Shown here piece after piece: positions 29,527 to 38,666 of a stretch of DNA of 64,000 nucleotides. Positions within the stretch are counted from its first letter, which is position 1. Every line of letters begins with the position of its first letter. The translations under genes were made by a program, and so were the position numbers. The DNA comes from Rudaeicoccus suwonensis. GTDB taxonomy: Bacteria > Actinomycetota > Actinomycetes > Actinomycetales > Dermatophilaceae. Location of the stretch: positions 1,798,001 to 1,862,000 of the forward strand of contig NZ_VIVQ01000001.1 of assembly GCF_007829035.1 (NCBI RefSeq). Direction: 5' to 3'. Under the pieces are notes generated by a model. The model had not been told where the DNA came from, did no database searches, and saw only the letters and a list, made by a program, of their open reading frames with translations.

Positions 29527-30831
29527 ATGACGGTCACCTCTGCGACAGTCACCTCCGCCGGGCAAGGGCTCATCGACTACCTCGGTGCCAGCCCGACGCC
29601 GTTCCATGCGGTCGCAGAAACCGGCCGGCAGTTGGGCGATGCCGGATTCGTTGCTCTCGACGAGCGCGCGCAATGGCCGACCGAGCGCGGACGATACTTC
29701 GTCATACGTGGCGGGTCGTTGATCGCCTGGTCGACGGAGTCCTCCGACGGTCCGACGAGCCGGATGCGGATCGTCGGGGCGCACACCGACTCGCCCAACT
29801 TCCGGATCAAGCCGCAGCCGGATCTGACTCGCGCGGGCTGGCAACTGCTCGGCGTCGAGTCGTATGGCGGGATCATCGCGCCCAGTTGGCTGGACCGAGA
29901 CCTTGGTGTCGCCGGCCGCGTGACGGTGCGTGACGGTGACGGTGGCGCGAAGGAGCGCCTGTTCCGCATCGACGAGGCCATCCTGCGGATCTCGCGGCTC
30001 GCCATACATCTGGATCGGTCGGCCCGAGACGGCGAGCAGTTCAACGCACAGCAGCACCTTGCCCCGCACTGGGGCATCGGAGACACCTGCAGCGATTTCC
30101 GCGCGTATCTCGCGTCGGTGCTCGGCATCGAGGCGGGCGACGTTCTGGCGTGGGATGCGATGACCTTCGATCTGCAGCCGGCGGCCTTCATCGGTCGCGA
30201 TCGTGAGCTGATCGCAGGTGCCCGGATGGACAATCTCGCGACGTCGTATGCCGGCACGAGGGCGATCATCGCCGCAGCGGAGGAGGGCCCGGCCGTTCCG
30301 ACGACGCAGGTCCTGGCGCTCTTTGACCACGAGGAGATCGGCTCGATGTCGGAGCGGGGAGCATTCTCGTCGTTCCTGACCACGGTGCTCGAGCGCATCA
30401 CCACCTCGCTGGGCGGCACCCGCGAGGACATGCACCGGGCGTTGGCCGCGAGCGTGGTCGCCAGCGGCGACATGGCGCACGCGACGCATCCCAACTATGC
30501 CGACCGTCACGAGCCGCAGCATCAGATCGCGATGAACGGCGGGCCGGTGCTGAAGGTCAACACCAACTTGCGGTATGCCACGGATTCTGTTGGTGCAGCA
30601 GCATTTTCGCTGGCCTGCGAGCAGGCTGACGTGCCTGTCCAGACGTTCGTCGTGCGATCAGATCTGCCGTGCGGGTCGACCGTTGGCCCGATGACGTCTG
30701 CGCTGACCGGTGTGACGACGGTGGACTTCGGTGCTCCTACCTTGTCGATGCACTCCGTGCGGGAACTCGTCGGCACGCAGGACCAACAGATGTATGCCGC
30801 AGCTCTCACGGCCTTCCTCTCCCCCGCCTGA
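29527..30831 (+). CDS. apeB: M18-family aminopeptidase
   Basis: Dinuclear metal aminopeptidase of 434 residues, acting on acidic or neutral N-terminal residues. Metal and catalytic motifs: RIVGAHTDSPNFRIKP (first His and Asp), ELIAGARMDNLATSYA, LALFDHEEIGSMSERGA and, near the end, TVGPMTSALTGVTTVDFGAPTLSMHSVRE with the last His. It starts two bases after the DUF349 stop and likely shares its transcript. Repeats begin about 40 bp after its stop. Confidence 0.94.
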   Translation: MTVTSATVTSAGQGLIDYLGASPTPFHAVAETGRQLGDAGFVALDERAQWPTERGRYFVIRGGSLIAWSTESSDGPTSRMRIVGAHTDSPNFRIKPQPDLTRAGWQLLGVESYGGIIAPSWLDRDLGVAGRVTVRDGDGGAKERLFRIDEAILRISRLAIHLDRSARDGEQFNAQQHLAPHWGIGDTCSDFRAYLASVLGIEAGDVLAWDAMTFDLQPAAFIGRDRELIAGARMDNLATSYAGTRAIIAAAEEGPAVPTTQVLALFDHEEIGSMSERGAFSSFLTTVLERITTSLGGTREDMHRALAASVVASGDMAHATHPNYADRHEPQHQIAMNGGPVLKVNTNLRYATDSVGAAAFSLACEQADVPVQTFVVRSDLPCGSTVGPMTSALTGVTTVDFGAPTLSMHSVRELVGTQDQQMYAAALTAFLSPA

Positions 30832-30880
30832 CGCACCACTTCTCACGGCGCCGGTCCGCGGGGGACGGCCGCCCCGCCGG

Positions 30881-30944
30881 GCCAGCGCCCCGCCGGGGCC
30901 AATCGCCGGGGCCAGCGCCCCGCCGGGGCCAATCGCCGGGGCCA
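30881..30944. repeat. 30-bp GC-rich tandem repeat, two full copies
   Basis: Units at 30881-30910 and 30911-30940 are identical. Each begins GCCAGCGCCCCGCC and ends AATCGCCGGG, and a partial third unit begins at 30941. The unit itself contains GCCCCGCCGGGGC, which can fold on itself. Confidence 0.9.
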
Positions 30945-31016
30945 ACACTCTCGCGTGCGCCCACGAGAGCGCGCCCATTCTGTCGCTCTCGCCGCCCCGT
31001 GCCTTGGTGGCCTTGC

Positions 31017-31077
31017 GTTGACCTGGCAGCCGATGTCGTTATCACCGCCCCGCAACGACATCTACCGCCAGGTCAAC
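31017..31077. repeat. Double-palindrome repeat, family A copy 1
   Basis: Perfect outer arms GTTGACCTGGC (31017-31027) and GCCAGGTCAAC (31067-31077), and perfect inner arms GATGTCGTT (31032-31040) and AACGACATC (31054-31062). It can form a long cruciform or RNA hairpin. Confidence 0.9.
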
Positions 31078-31101
31078 CATCGGCGCCGCCAACGACATCG
31101 G

Positions 31102-31160
31102 CGACCTGGCAGCAGCAGTCGTTATCACCGCCCCGCAACGACATCTACCGCCAGGTCAAC
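31102..31160. repeat. Double-palindrome repeat, family A copy 2
   Basis: From TCGTTATCACCGCCCCGCAA onward it is nearly identical to copy 1. Outer arms GACCTGGC (from 31103) and GCCAGGTC (to 31158) pair; the left inner arm is changed (CAGTCGTT). An extra half-arm AACGACATCGGC (about 31091-31102) precedes it, like the end of a lost third copy. Confidence 0.85.
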
Positions 31161-31238
31161 CAATCGCTACCCGCCTCGCACAGTGTGGGCAGCGGCCAGG
31201 TGTCGGGCGCGTCTCGCGAGCCAGGCCGGTGCGACGTG

Positions 31239-32105
31239 TCAGACGTTGAGCGCCACGCGCAGTGCTTCAAGGGCGGCGCGCGGTGCGTAGTTGTCAGCGC
31301 TGTTCAACTCGATCACGTTCCAGCCGGCATGCCGCATCCGTCGACGCCGCAGTTGGTCGGCCCGGCGCTGTTCGTGCGTGAAGTGATACTCCCCGTCATA
31401 CTCGGCAATGAGCTTTTGCTTCAGCCACACGAAGTCGCCGATTCCGAGCCAATTGCCCTCGCGGTCGTGGACGGCGACGGTGAGGAGCGGCTCCGGCAGG
31501 CCGTACTCGAGCATCCGCAATCGCCACAGCGTCTCCTGCGGCGACAGCACCCCGCAACGCACGAGGCCCGCAGCCCGTCTCGCGACTACCGCACCGCGCA
31601 TCCTTTTGGCGTTGATCGCTCGCCCGCGCAGTCGCTGCAACTGCAGCTTGTCCTGACCAACGATGGCGTCGCCGAGGATCACCAGGTCACGCAGCGACAG
31701 CGCGGCCGCCAGATCAAGCCACGTGTCGATGTGGCTTGTGACACGAATCCCGTTGGCCACCAATATATTTCGAAATCCCTGATGCGAACGCACACCGACG
31801 CGTCTGACACGACGTCCGCTCGGCACAGTGACATCCAGCAGTTCGTCGTCCGTGTGCGGCATCGGCAATCCGAGCAGTGTCGCAGCAGTGCGATGGCTGA
31901 ATGCGGCTGGCGATGGGAGCACCAGGGTGTACGCGCGTGCACGAGTGATCAGGTCCGGGTCTGGTGTGGCGATGCGCACGCCTCGTGTCGGCGCGAGCAG
32001 GGCGGGCACTCGCAGCTGCCCTGGCGTCACGCCGAGGCGCGTGGCCTCGGCGAAGGTGAAACTGTCACCGAGCTCGGACGGCAGGGTGGCGCGTGGTCTG
32101 GTCAT
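31239..32105 (-). CDS. DUF559-type nuclease-fold protein with AbiEi-like N-terminus
   Basis: Protein of 288 residues. The N-terminal half (FTFAEATRLGVTPGQLRVPALLAPTRGVRI, then FSHRTAATLLGLP) resembles the winged-helix and antitoxin-like part of AbiEi proteins. The C-terminal 110 residues form a Vsr-like PD-(D/E)xK domain: GIGDFVWLKQKLIAEYDGEYHF gives the Asp and the E-x-D acids, and RRRRMRHAGWNVIEL closes the fold. Such proteins are common and mostly uncharacterised in actinobacteria. It is alone, AT-richer in places (ACCAATATATTTCGAAATC at about 31760-31780), and bracketed by related repeats. No toxin partner is adjacent. Confidence 0.8.
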   Translation of the reverse strand: MTRPRATLPSELGDSFTFAEATRLGVTPGQLRVPALLAPTRGVRIATPDPDLITRARAYTLVLPSPAAFSHRTAATLLGLPMPHTDDELLDVTVPSGRRVRRVGVRSHQGFRNILVANGIRVTSHIDTWLDLAAALSLRDLVILGDAIVGQDKLQLQRLRGRAINAKRMRGAVVARRAAGLVRCGVLSPQETLWRLRMLEYGLPEPLLTVAVHDREGNWLGIGDFVWLKQKLIAEYDGEYHFTHEQRRADQLRRRRMRHAGWNVIELNSADNYAPRAALEALRVALNV

Positions 32106-32600
32106 TCCGGAAGTGTGCGCACTTCTGGCAGAGTCCCGCAGACGGAATCCACAGCCTCAGCGCTGATGCGAAAAATGGGGCCACCGGAGCTGTCGGCGTC
32201 GACTTGGCGGTAGTGGTCGTTACGAGCGCCGCATAACGACACCCTCTGCCACCTCAACGTGGGGAGAAAGGCAAAGCGTCGCGGGCGGTGCGAAACGGCG
32301 CCAACGGGCGACCAGATGTCGGTGACCTGGCGGTCGCGGGCGACCATAGGTCGCTGACCTGGCGGTAGTGGTCGTTACGAGCGCCACATAACGACACCCT
32401 CTGCCACCTCAACGTGGGGAGAAAGGCAAATCCGCGCAGGCGGTGCGAAACGACGCCAACGGGCGACCATAGGTCGGTGACCTGGCGGTCGCGGGCGACC
32501 ATAGGTCGCTGACCTGGCGGTAGTGGTCGTTACGAGCGCCACATAACGACACCTTCTGCCACCTCAACGTGGGGAGGGAGGCAAATCCGCGCAGGCGCGC
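32106..32600. other. Non-coding stretch between rel and the DUF559 gene
   Basis: No convincing gene. The left 95 bp contain nothing I can name; the remainder is the 155-bp tandem array. It is downstream of rel and upstream of the DUF559 gene on the same strand. Confidence 0.8.
32201..32597. repeat. 155-bp tandem array, two full units and one truncated unit (family B)
   Basis: Units start at 32201, 32356 and 32511, exactly 155 bp apart, each with GAC(C/T)TGGCGGTAGTGG. The third is cut off at about 32597, where the rel coding end begins. Each unit holds an imperfect double palindrome (TGACCTGGCGGTAG opposed to CTCTGCCACCTCA, inner GTCGTTA/TAACGAC) and a short direct repeat of GGGCGACCATAGGTCG plus TGACCTGGCGGT. 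The palindrome is clearly related to family A at 31017-31160 read on the minus strand. Confidence 0.92.
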
Positions 32601-34919
32601 TCATGCCTGGTGTGCGGCCTCCTCGCGGCGGTGACCGGTGCCGGTGATGCGGTAGACGTCGAAGACGCCGTCGATCTTGCGCACCGCCTTGATGACGTGA
32701 TCGAGGTGGCTGGGGTCGCCCATCTCGAAGGTGAACTTCGACATCGCGACGCGATTGCGGGTCGTCTGCACCGATGCGGACAGGATGTTGACGTGCTGGT
32801 CGGACAGCACCCGCGTCACATCGGACAACAGACGGTTACGGTCGAGCGCCTCGACCTGCAGTTGCACGAGGAAGACCGACGCGGCCGATGGCGCCCACGC
32901 AACATTGAGCAGTCGTTCCGGTTGCGACAGCAACTGCTCGGCATTGGTGCAGTCACGCCGGTGCACGGACACGCCCTTGCCGGTCGTCACGAACCCGATG
33001 ATGTCGTCGCCCGGCACGGGCGTGCAGCATCGCGCGAGTTTCACCCACACGTCATCGGTGCCGACCACGGTGACACCCGGATCTGCGGCGGAAGCACGCC
33101 GGTTACGACCGACCGGGTTGGTCGCCTCAGCGAGATCCTCTGTCGTGCCCTCCTCGCCTCCGAGGGACGAAACCAGTTGCTTGACAACGTGTTCCGGAGA
33201 CACGTGCCCGTCACCGACAGCGGCATACAGGGCGTCGATGTCGGCATACTTGAGTTGCTCGGCGACACCGGTGAGCGAGTCGTGTGACATCAGCCGCTGG
33301 ATGCCCAGCCCCTGTTTGCGGATCGTGCGCGCGAGAGAATCCTTGCCGTTCTCGATTGCCTCCTCTCGACGCTCCTTGGAGAACCACTGCCGGATCTTGT
33401 TGCGCGCCCGCGGACTCTTGACGAAGCCGAGCCAGTCGCGTGACGGCCCAGCACCGTCAGCCTTGGAGGTCAGGATCTCGACGACGTCGCCGTTCTCGAG
33501 GGTGCTCTCCAATGGCACCAAGCGCCCGTTGACGCGACCGCCGATCGTGTGATGACCGACCTCGGTGTGCACGGCATACGCGAAATCCACCGGGGTCGAT
33601 CCCGCAGGCAGACCGATGACCGAGCCCTTGGGCGTGAAGACGTAGACCTCGCGCGAGCCGACGTCGAAGCGCAGCGACTCCAGGAACTCCCCCGGGTCTG
33701 CCGTCTCCCGTTGCCAGTCGAGCAACTGCCGCAGCCACGTCATGTCGTTGACCGGACCGGTCTTGTCGGGCCCCTCTCCCGCCCCGGGAGCCTTCTTGGC
33801 GTCCTCCTTGTACTTCCAGTGGGCCGCCACCCCGTACTCAGCCCGGCGGTGCATCGCGAAGGTGCGGATCTGGATCTCGACCGGCTTGCCCTCGGGGCCG
33901 ATGACCGTCGTGTGCAACGACTGGTACATGTTGAACTTCGGCATCGCGATGTAGTCCTTGAACCGACCCGGCAGCGGACTCCACCTCGTGTGCAAGGTGC
34001 CGAGCACGGCGTAACAGTCGCGGACGGACTCGACCAGCACGCGCACCGCAACCAGGTCGTAGATGTCCTCGAAGTCGCGGCCGCGGACGATCATCTTCTG
34101 GTAGACGGAGTAGTAGTGCTTGGGCCGTGACGTGACCGTCGCCTTGATCTTGGCGGCGCGCAGATCGGCGGTGACCTGGTCCTGCACCGTGCGTAGGTAC
34201 TCTTCACGTGCGGGTGCCCGATCGGCCACGAGGCGTGCGATCTCGTCATACACCTTGGGATAGAGCGTCGCGAACGACAGGTCCTCCAGCTCCCACTTGA
34301 TGGTGTTCATGCCGAGCCGGTGCGCCAGCGGAGCGTAGATCTCGAGGGTCTCGGTGGCCTTGCGCTGGGCGGATTCCTCCGAGACGTACCGCCACGTGCG
34401 CGCGTTGTGCAGCCGGTCGGCGAGTTTGATCACCAGCACACGTATGTCGCGGGCCATCGCGATGACCATTTTGCGAACAGTTTCGGCCTGGGCGGCATCG
34501 CCATACGTCACCTTGTCCAGCTTGGTGACGCCGTCGACGAGCATGGCGATCTCCTCGCCGAACTCGTCGCGCAACTGCGTGAGGCTGTACGGAGTGTCTT
34601 CGACGGTGTCGTGCAGCAGCGCCGCCGCGAGGGTGGCGGGCGTCATACCGAGCTCGGCGAGGATCGTCGCGACTGCCAGCGGGTGCGTGATGTAAGGATC
34701 GCCGCTCTTGCGCATCTGGCCGCGGTGCGCCTTCTCGGCGACGGCGTACGCACGTTCGATGACGCTGGTGTCGGCCTTGGGGTGCGTGGCGCGAACGATG
34801 CCCAGCAGCGGCTCGAGTTCGCGATTGCCACTGGGGCGGGGAGCCCCGAAACGCACGAGCCGGGCACGGACGCGGGACGCCTGTGAAGCTGCGCTGCCGA
34901 CGCGTTCGTCCTGACTCAT
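32601..34919 (-). CDS. rel: Bifunctional (p)ppGpp synthetase/hydrolase Rel
   Basis: Makes and degrades the stringent-response alarmone. The 772 residues show the HD hydrolase domain with His79 (YITHP) and His103-Asp104 (LLHDTVEDT), the synthetase domain with [19 protein letters not shown] (RFKD being the RxKD motif of bifunctional Rel enzymes), a TGS domain beginning [23 protein letters not shown], a zinc-finger-like segment [33 protein letters not shown], and a C-terminal ACT domain. Gene order rel-apt-secF-secD matches M. tuberculosis. Both active sites look intact. Confidence 0.97.
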   Translation of the reverse strand: MSQDERVGSAASQASRVRARLVRFGAPRPSGNRELEPLLGIVRATHPKADTSVIERAYAVAEKAHRGQMRKSGDPYITHPLAVATILAELGMTPATLAAALLHDTVEDTPYSLTQLRDEFGEEIAMLVDGVTKLDKVTYGDAAQAETVRKMVIAMARDIRVLVIKLADRLHNARTWRYVSEESAQRKATETLEIYAPLAHRLGMNTIKWELEDLSFATLYPKVYDEIARLVADRAPAREEYLRTVQDQVTADLRAAKIKATVTSRPKHYYSVYQKMIVRGRDFEDIYDLVAVRVLVESVRDCYAVLGTLHTRWSPLPGRFKDYIAMPKFNMYQSLHTTVIGPEGKPVEIQIRTFAMHRRAEYGVAAHWKYKEDAKKAPGAGEGPDKTGPVNDMTWLRQLLDWQRETADPGEFLESLRFDVGSREVYVFTPKGSVIGLPAGSTPVDFAYAVHTEVGHHTIGGRVNGRLVPLESTLENGDVVEILTSKADGAGPSRDWLGFVKSPRARNKIRQWFSKERREEAIENGKDSLARTIRKQGLGIQRLMSHDSLTGVAEQLKYADIDALYAAVGDGHVSPEHVVKQLVSSLGGEEGTTEDLAEATNPVGRNRRASAADPGVTVVGTDDVWVKLARCCTPVPGDDIIGFVTTGKGVSVHRRDCTNAEQLLSQPERLLNVAWAPSAASVFLVQLQVEALDRNRLLSDVTRVLSDQHVNILSASVQTTRNRVAMSKFTFEMGDPSHLDHVIKAVRKIDGVFDVYRITGTGHRREEAAHQA

Positions 34920-34950
34920 GGAGGGAGTCTAGTCATCGCGCCTGAGGCGA

Positions 34951-35472
34951 TCAGTCCACCTGTATGGCGTTGACGACGTACCCGTCGAGCTTGTCGCGAC
35001 CGGCAAGGAAACGCAGTTCGAGCAGCATCTCGATCCCTGCGATCCGGCCTCCGGCACGCTCGATCAGCTCGCAGGCGGCGGCAGCCGTGCCGCCGGTGGC
35101 CAGCACGTCGTCCACGAGCAGGACGCGATGTGCGTCGGCGAAAGCGTCGGCTGCGACCTCGACCACGGCGCTGCCGTACTCGAGGTCGTATTCGCAGGAC
35201 ACGGTCTCACCCGGCAATTTGCCGACCTTGCGGATCGGCACGAAACCGATGTCCATCCGCTGGGCCAGCGGAGCGCCGAGGATGAAACCGCGCGCTTCGA
35301 CGCCGGCGACGACGTCGACCTGGCCCCGCCACCGGCCGGCGATGTCCTCCAGCACCTCCGCAAAAGCCGCGGGAGCCGCGAACAACGGGTTGAAGTCCTT
35401 GAACAGCACCCCCGCTTTGGGGAAGTCGGGCACCTCAGCTGTGTGGGCCGCCAGTGTCTCTGCAACGGTCAT
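34951..35472 (-). CDS. apt: Adenine phosphoribosyltransferase
   Basis: Purine salvage enzyme making AMP from adenine and PRPP, 173 residues. Seen: FPKAGVLFKDFNPLF, GVEARGFILGAPLAQR, and the PRPP-binding loop VLLVDDVLATGGTAAA. It lies 12 bp after secF and 31 bp before rel on the same strand, as in other actinobacteria, which may link purine salvage to alarmone synthesis. Confidence 0.96.
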   Translation of the reverse strand: MTVAETLAAHTAEVPDFPKAGVLFKDFNPLFAAPAAFAEVLEDIAGRWRGQVDVVAGVEARGFILGAPLAQRMDIGFVPIRKVGKLPGETVSCEYDLEYGSAVVEVAADAFADAHRVLLVDDVLATGGTAAAACELIERAGGRIAGIEMLLELRFLAGRDKLDGYVVNAIQVD

Positions 35473-35484
35473 CGAGCGTCTGCC

Positions 35485-36636
35485 TCAGGAGTCGTCGCGC
35501 TTGGCGAGCGGGTGGATCTCCCGTTTGCGGACCTTGGTCGCCATCGCAGACGCGGCTGCCTTGGCGCGCTCCGGCTCCACCACACCCGAGACGGTCTCGC
35601 CGGGCGTGTCGACCTCGGCGCCCGAGGTGGCCAGCACCGCGTGCTGGCTGGTCTGGAATGCCTTCGCGCGCTTGGCGAGTTCCTGCATCTGCGGCTCACG
35701 GCCGCGCAAGGTGACCAACAGCGGGGTGGCGATGAAGATCGAGGAGTAGGTGCCGACGGCGATACCGAAGAACAACGCCAGCGCGAGGTCGAGCAGCGTG
35801 CCGGGTCCAAGGAACAGAACACCAACCACGAGGATCGCGGTGATCGGCAGCAGCGCCACCACCGAGGTGTTGATTGACCGCACCAGCGTCTGGTTGACCG
35901 CGTAGTTGGCGGCCTGACCGTAGCTGCGATTGCCCTTCTTAATCGCCTCGTCGGTGTTCTCTCTGACCTTGTCGAAGACGACGACGGTGTCGTAGATCGA
36001 GTATCCGAGGATCGTCAGGAATCCGATCATGGTCGCCGGCGAGATCTCGATGCCGGTGAGGGCGTAGATACCGACGGTGAAGAACAGGTCGTGGACCAGG
36101 GCCACCAGCGCGGCAGCAGCCATCTTCCACGTGCGGAAGTAGATCGCCAGCAGCGCACTGAGCAGGGCAAGGAAGACGATCAGCGCCTGGATCGCCTTGT
36201 GGGTGACGCTGGATCCCCAGGAAGGTCCGATGAACTCGGTGTTGACCGACTTCGGGCTGGCGTTGAAGGTCGTTGCCAGGGCGTTGGCGACCTTGTCTGT
36301 GTCGGCCGAACTACCGTTGCCCAACTTCTTGGACTCGACGCTGATCGTGTCGCTGCCGACCTTGGTGATGACCAGGTTGGCGCTGTCGCCGACGGCCTTC
36401 TGCACGGCCGAACGCGCCCGTGAGTCGAAGTTCGCAGTGTCTTTCACACCGGACACAGAGACCTGGGATCCGCCCTTGAAGTCGAGGCTGAAGTTCAGGC
36501 CACGACCGAACAGACCGACTGCCGCGATCACCAAAAGTATGGCGGTCAGGGTGTACCACGTGCGTCGGCGACCGATGAAGTTGATCTGTCGGCGACCGGT
36601 GTACAAGTCGTTACCGAACTGCGCGAAACTGGCCAT
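35485..36636 (-). CDS. secF: Protein translocase subunit SecF
   Basis: With SecD uses the proton gradient to help late steps of Sec export. The 383 residues show NFSLDFKGGSQVSVSGVKD after the first helix, a periplasmic domain, then five hydrophobic helices with GILTLYG-type SIYDTVVVFDKVRENTDEAIKKG, the SecF signature, and NTSVVALLPITAILVVGVLFLGPGTL. Its ATG shares one base with the secD stop (TGATG). Confidence 0.96.
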   Translation of the reverse strand: MASFAQFGNDLYTGRRQINFIGRRRTWYTLTAILLVIAAVGLFGRGLNFSLDFKGGSQVSVSGVKDTANFDSRARSAVQKAVGDSANLVITKVGSDTISVESKKLGNGSSADTDKVANALATTFNASPKSVNTEFIGPSWGSSVTHKAIQALIVFLALLSALLAIYFRTWKMAAAALVALVHDLFFTVGIYALTGIEISPATMIGFLTILGYSIYDTVVVFDKVRENTDEAIKKGNRSYGQAANYAVNQTLVRSINTSVVALLPITAILVVGVLFLGPGTLLDLALALFFGIAVGTYSSIFIATPLLVTLRGREPQMQELAKRAKAFQTSQHAVLATSGAEVDTPGETVSGVVEPERAKAAASAMATKVRKREIHPLAKRDDS

Positions 36637-38666
36637 CAGGCGTGGCCTCCCTCGGTGACTGCGGACGTGGTGGAGGCGGACTCCGCTCCGGCCTTGCGGT
36701 CGGCGATCGTCACGCGGCCACGACCGGCATACGTGACCCCGCCTGCGCCGAGCCGGTCAGGATCGAATCCGGACCACTTGTGGCCGCCACCGAAGAACTT
36801 GGTGCGCGCCAGCAGGGTGAGCGTCGGGTGGGTGAACATCATCACGACGACAATGTCGATGACCGTCGACAGACCCAGCGTAAATGCGAAGGCCTTCACG
36901 TTGTCCTCACTGAGGATGTAGAGCACCGCCGAGGCCAGGAAGTTGACCGCGTCGGAGATGATGATCGTGCGCCGCGCCCGCAGCCAGCCGGTCTCGACGG
37001 CCGCCCGGAGCGGACGCCCAGATCTGACCTCGTCTCTGACGCGTTCGAAGTAGACGATGAAGCTGTCCGCGGTGATACCGATCGCCACGATCAACCCGGC
37101 GACGCCGGCCATCGTCAGACGGAAGCCGCTGGTGAAACCGAGCAGCGTGACCGCGCCGTAGCTCAGGATGGCGGCCACACCCAGCGACGCGACAGTCACC
37201 AGGCCGAGGACGCGGTACTGCGCCATGGAGTACAACACCACGAGCACCAGCCCGGCCAACCCGGCGAGCAGTGCCTTCTGCAACTGGTCGCTGCCCACCT
37301 GCGGGCTGACCTGCTCTGAGGTGAGCTCCTTGAACGAGAACGGCAGCGCGCCGTACTTCAACTGGTTCGCGAGTGTCCGGGCGGAGGACTCGGTGAAGTT
37401 GCCGGTGATCTGCGCTGTGCCGTTGGTGATCGCCGACTGCGTCTGCGGTGCCGAGATGACGGTGCCGTCGATGGTGATGGCGAAGGCGTTCTGCGCCGAT
37501 CCCTGCTCGAATCCCATCAGCCGCTCGGTCACCTTGGAGAAGGCCGAGGCGCCCTTGCTGTCGAAGGTGAGGTTGACCGCCACGGTGCCGGTGAGGTTGC
37601 CGGCCTGGTTGGTCGTCTGACCGTAGGTCGCATTGGTGACCTCCTTGCCGTTCACCTCCGAGGGACCCATGAGGTACTTCGTGGTGCCGGTGGCGTCACA
37701 CATGACGTCCGGCTGCGACAGCGGCGCCTGTGCGGCGATCTGCCGCCACTGCTCGGCGGACTGCGTGGCGGTATCGGTGCACGGATACGCGGAGTACAAC
37801 TGCGCGTACGTCTCACCCGCGGTCGCCAGGCCGTTCACGACCCAGATGTTGTCCACCGGCTGACTGGCCCACGTGGTGTCACTGGGGCTGGTCGGCGTCG
37901 CGGCCGGTGCCGTCAGCCCCTGCAAGGTGCGCTGCGGGGATGGAGTCGCCGACGGGGTGGCCGAGGCACTCGCAGAGGGATCGGCCGACGAGCCTGATGC
38001 CGCAGCCTTGGTCGAACTGGCCGTCGACGTCGGTGACGGAGAACTGGAAGCGGCCTTGAACGCCTGCGGTATGACGTCGTTCGCGCCCTTGGCACTGCTG
38101 GAGGTCGACGACGGTGTGGGCGACGCAGAGGCCGAGGCCTTGGCCGACGGTGATGCTGACGACGAGGCGCTCGGGGACGCACTGCCCGAAGCGCTCGGGC
38201 TCGCCGAGGAACTGCTGGACGGAGTGGGCGTGGCGGCAGCGGGGGTGACCGCCTGCTCCTCGATGACCGCGCGGAAGGCCAGCTGCGATGACTGCGCCAA
38301 CGCGTTGAGCGTCGCCTGGCTCGGGTCACCCGGCAGCGACACGACGATGAGGCCGTTGTTGCCACTACCGGCGGTCGTCACCTGCGCCTCAGTCACACCA
38401 TTGCCGTTGACGCGGTTGCGGATGATGTCGACGGCCTGGTCGAGCTGACCGGAGCTGACCGTCTCACCTTTACCAACGATGGGCTGCAGCGTGATCTGGC
38501 GGCCGCCCTCGAGGTCGAGGCCGAGCTGGGGCACCCATTTGCCTTTCGGAGACCCCCAGGCCGTGGTGCCGGCGATCGCGACATACAACGCGATGATCAG
38601 CACCAGCAAGGTGATGAGGATGCGGCGCGGCTTGCCAGCCGTCGCCCTACGGGAGCGGGTTGCCAC
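36636..38666 (-). CDS. secD: Protein translocase subunit SecD with a long low-complexity insert
   Basis: Partner of SecF, 676 residues starting at a GTG directly after the yajC stop. Signature segments are LGLDLEGGRQITL near the start, the P1 periplasmic domain, FPFSFKELTSEQVSPQVGSDQLQKAL, GLIVAIGITADSFIVYFERVRDEVRSGRPLRAAV and NFLASAVLYIL. Residues about 141-263 are an insert made almost only of Ser, Ala, Pro and Thr placed within P1. It carries many PSAS-like units. The C-terminus adds a cytoplasmic tail of about 60 residues. Confidence 0.95.
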   Translation of the reverse strand: MATRSRRATAGKPRRILITLLVLIIALYVAIAGTTAWGSPKGKWVPQLGLDLEGGRQITLQPIVGKGETVSSGQLDQAVDIIRNRVNGNGVTEAQVTTAGSGNNGLIVVSLPGDPSQATLNALAQSSQLAFRAVIEEQAVTPAAATPTPSSSSSASPSASGSASPSASSSASPSAKASASASPTPSSTSSSAKGANDVIPQAFKAASSSPSPTSTASSTKAAASGSSADPSASASATPSATPSPQRTLQGLTAPAATPTSPSDTTWASQPVDNIWVVNGLATAGETYAQLYSAYPCTDTATQSAEQWRQIAAQAPLSQPDVMCDATGTTKYLMGPSEVNGKEVTNATYGQTTNQAGNLTGTVAVNLTFDSKGASAFSKVTERLMGFEQGSAQNAFAITIDGTVISAPQTQSAITNGTAQITGNFTESSARTLANQLKYGALPFSFKELTSEQVSPQVGSDQLQKALLAGLAGLVLVVLYSMAQYRVLGLVTVASLGVAAILSYGAVTLLGFTSGFRLTMAGVAGLIVAIGITADSFIVYFERVRDEVRSGRPLRAAVETGWLRARRTIIISDAVNFLASAVLYILSEDNVKAFAFTLGLSTVIDIVVVMMFTHPTLTLLARTKFFGGGHKWSGFDPDRLGAGGVTYAGRGRVTIADRKAGAESASTTSAVTEGGHA

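Larger units (their letters stand above)
30832..31238. repeat. Repeat-rich non-coding stretch between apeB and the DUF559 gene
   Basis: This 407-bp gap holds no convincing gene. It contains a GC-rich 30-bp tandem repeat (30881-30944), a small hairpin with arms CTCTCG/CGAGAG around 30949-30968, and two copies of a double palindrome (31017-31077 and 31102-31160). Confidence 0.8.

Noticed and set aside
30881-32597. CRISPR-like array
   Set aside because: Repeats are adjoining or palindromic with no unique spacers of constant length, and no cas genes are present.
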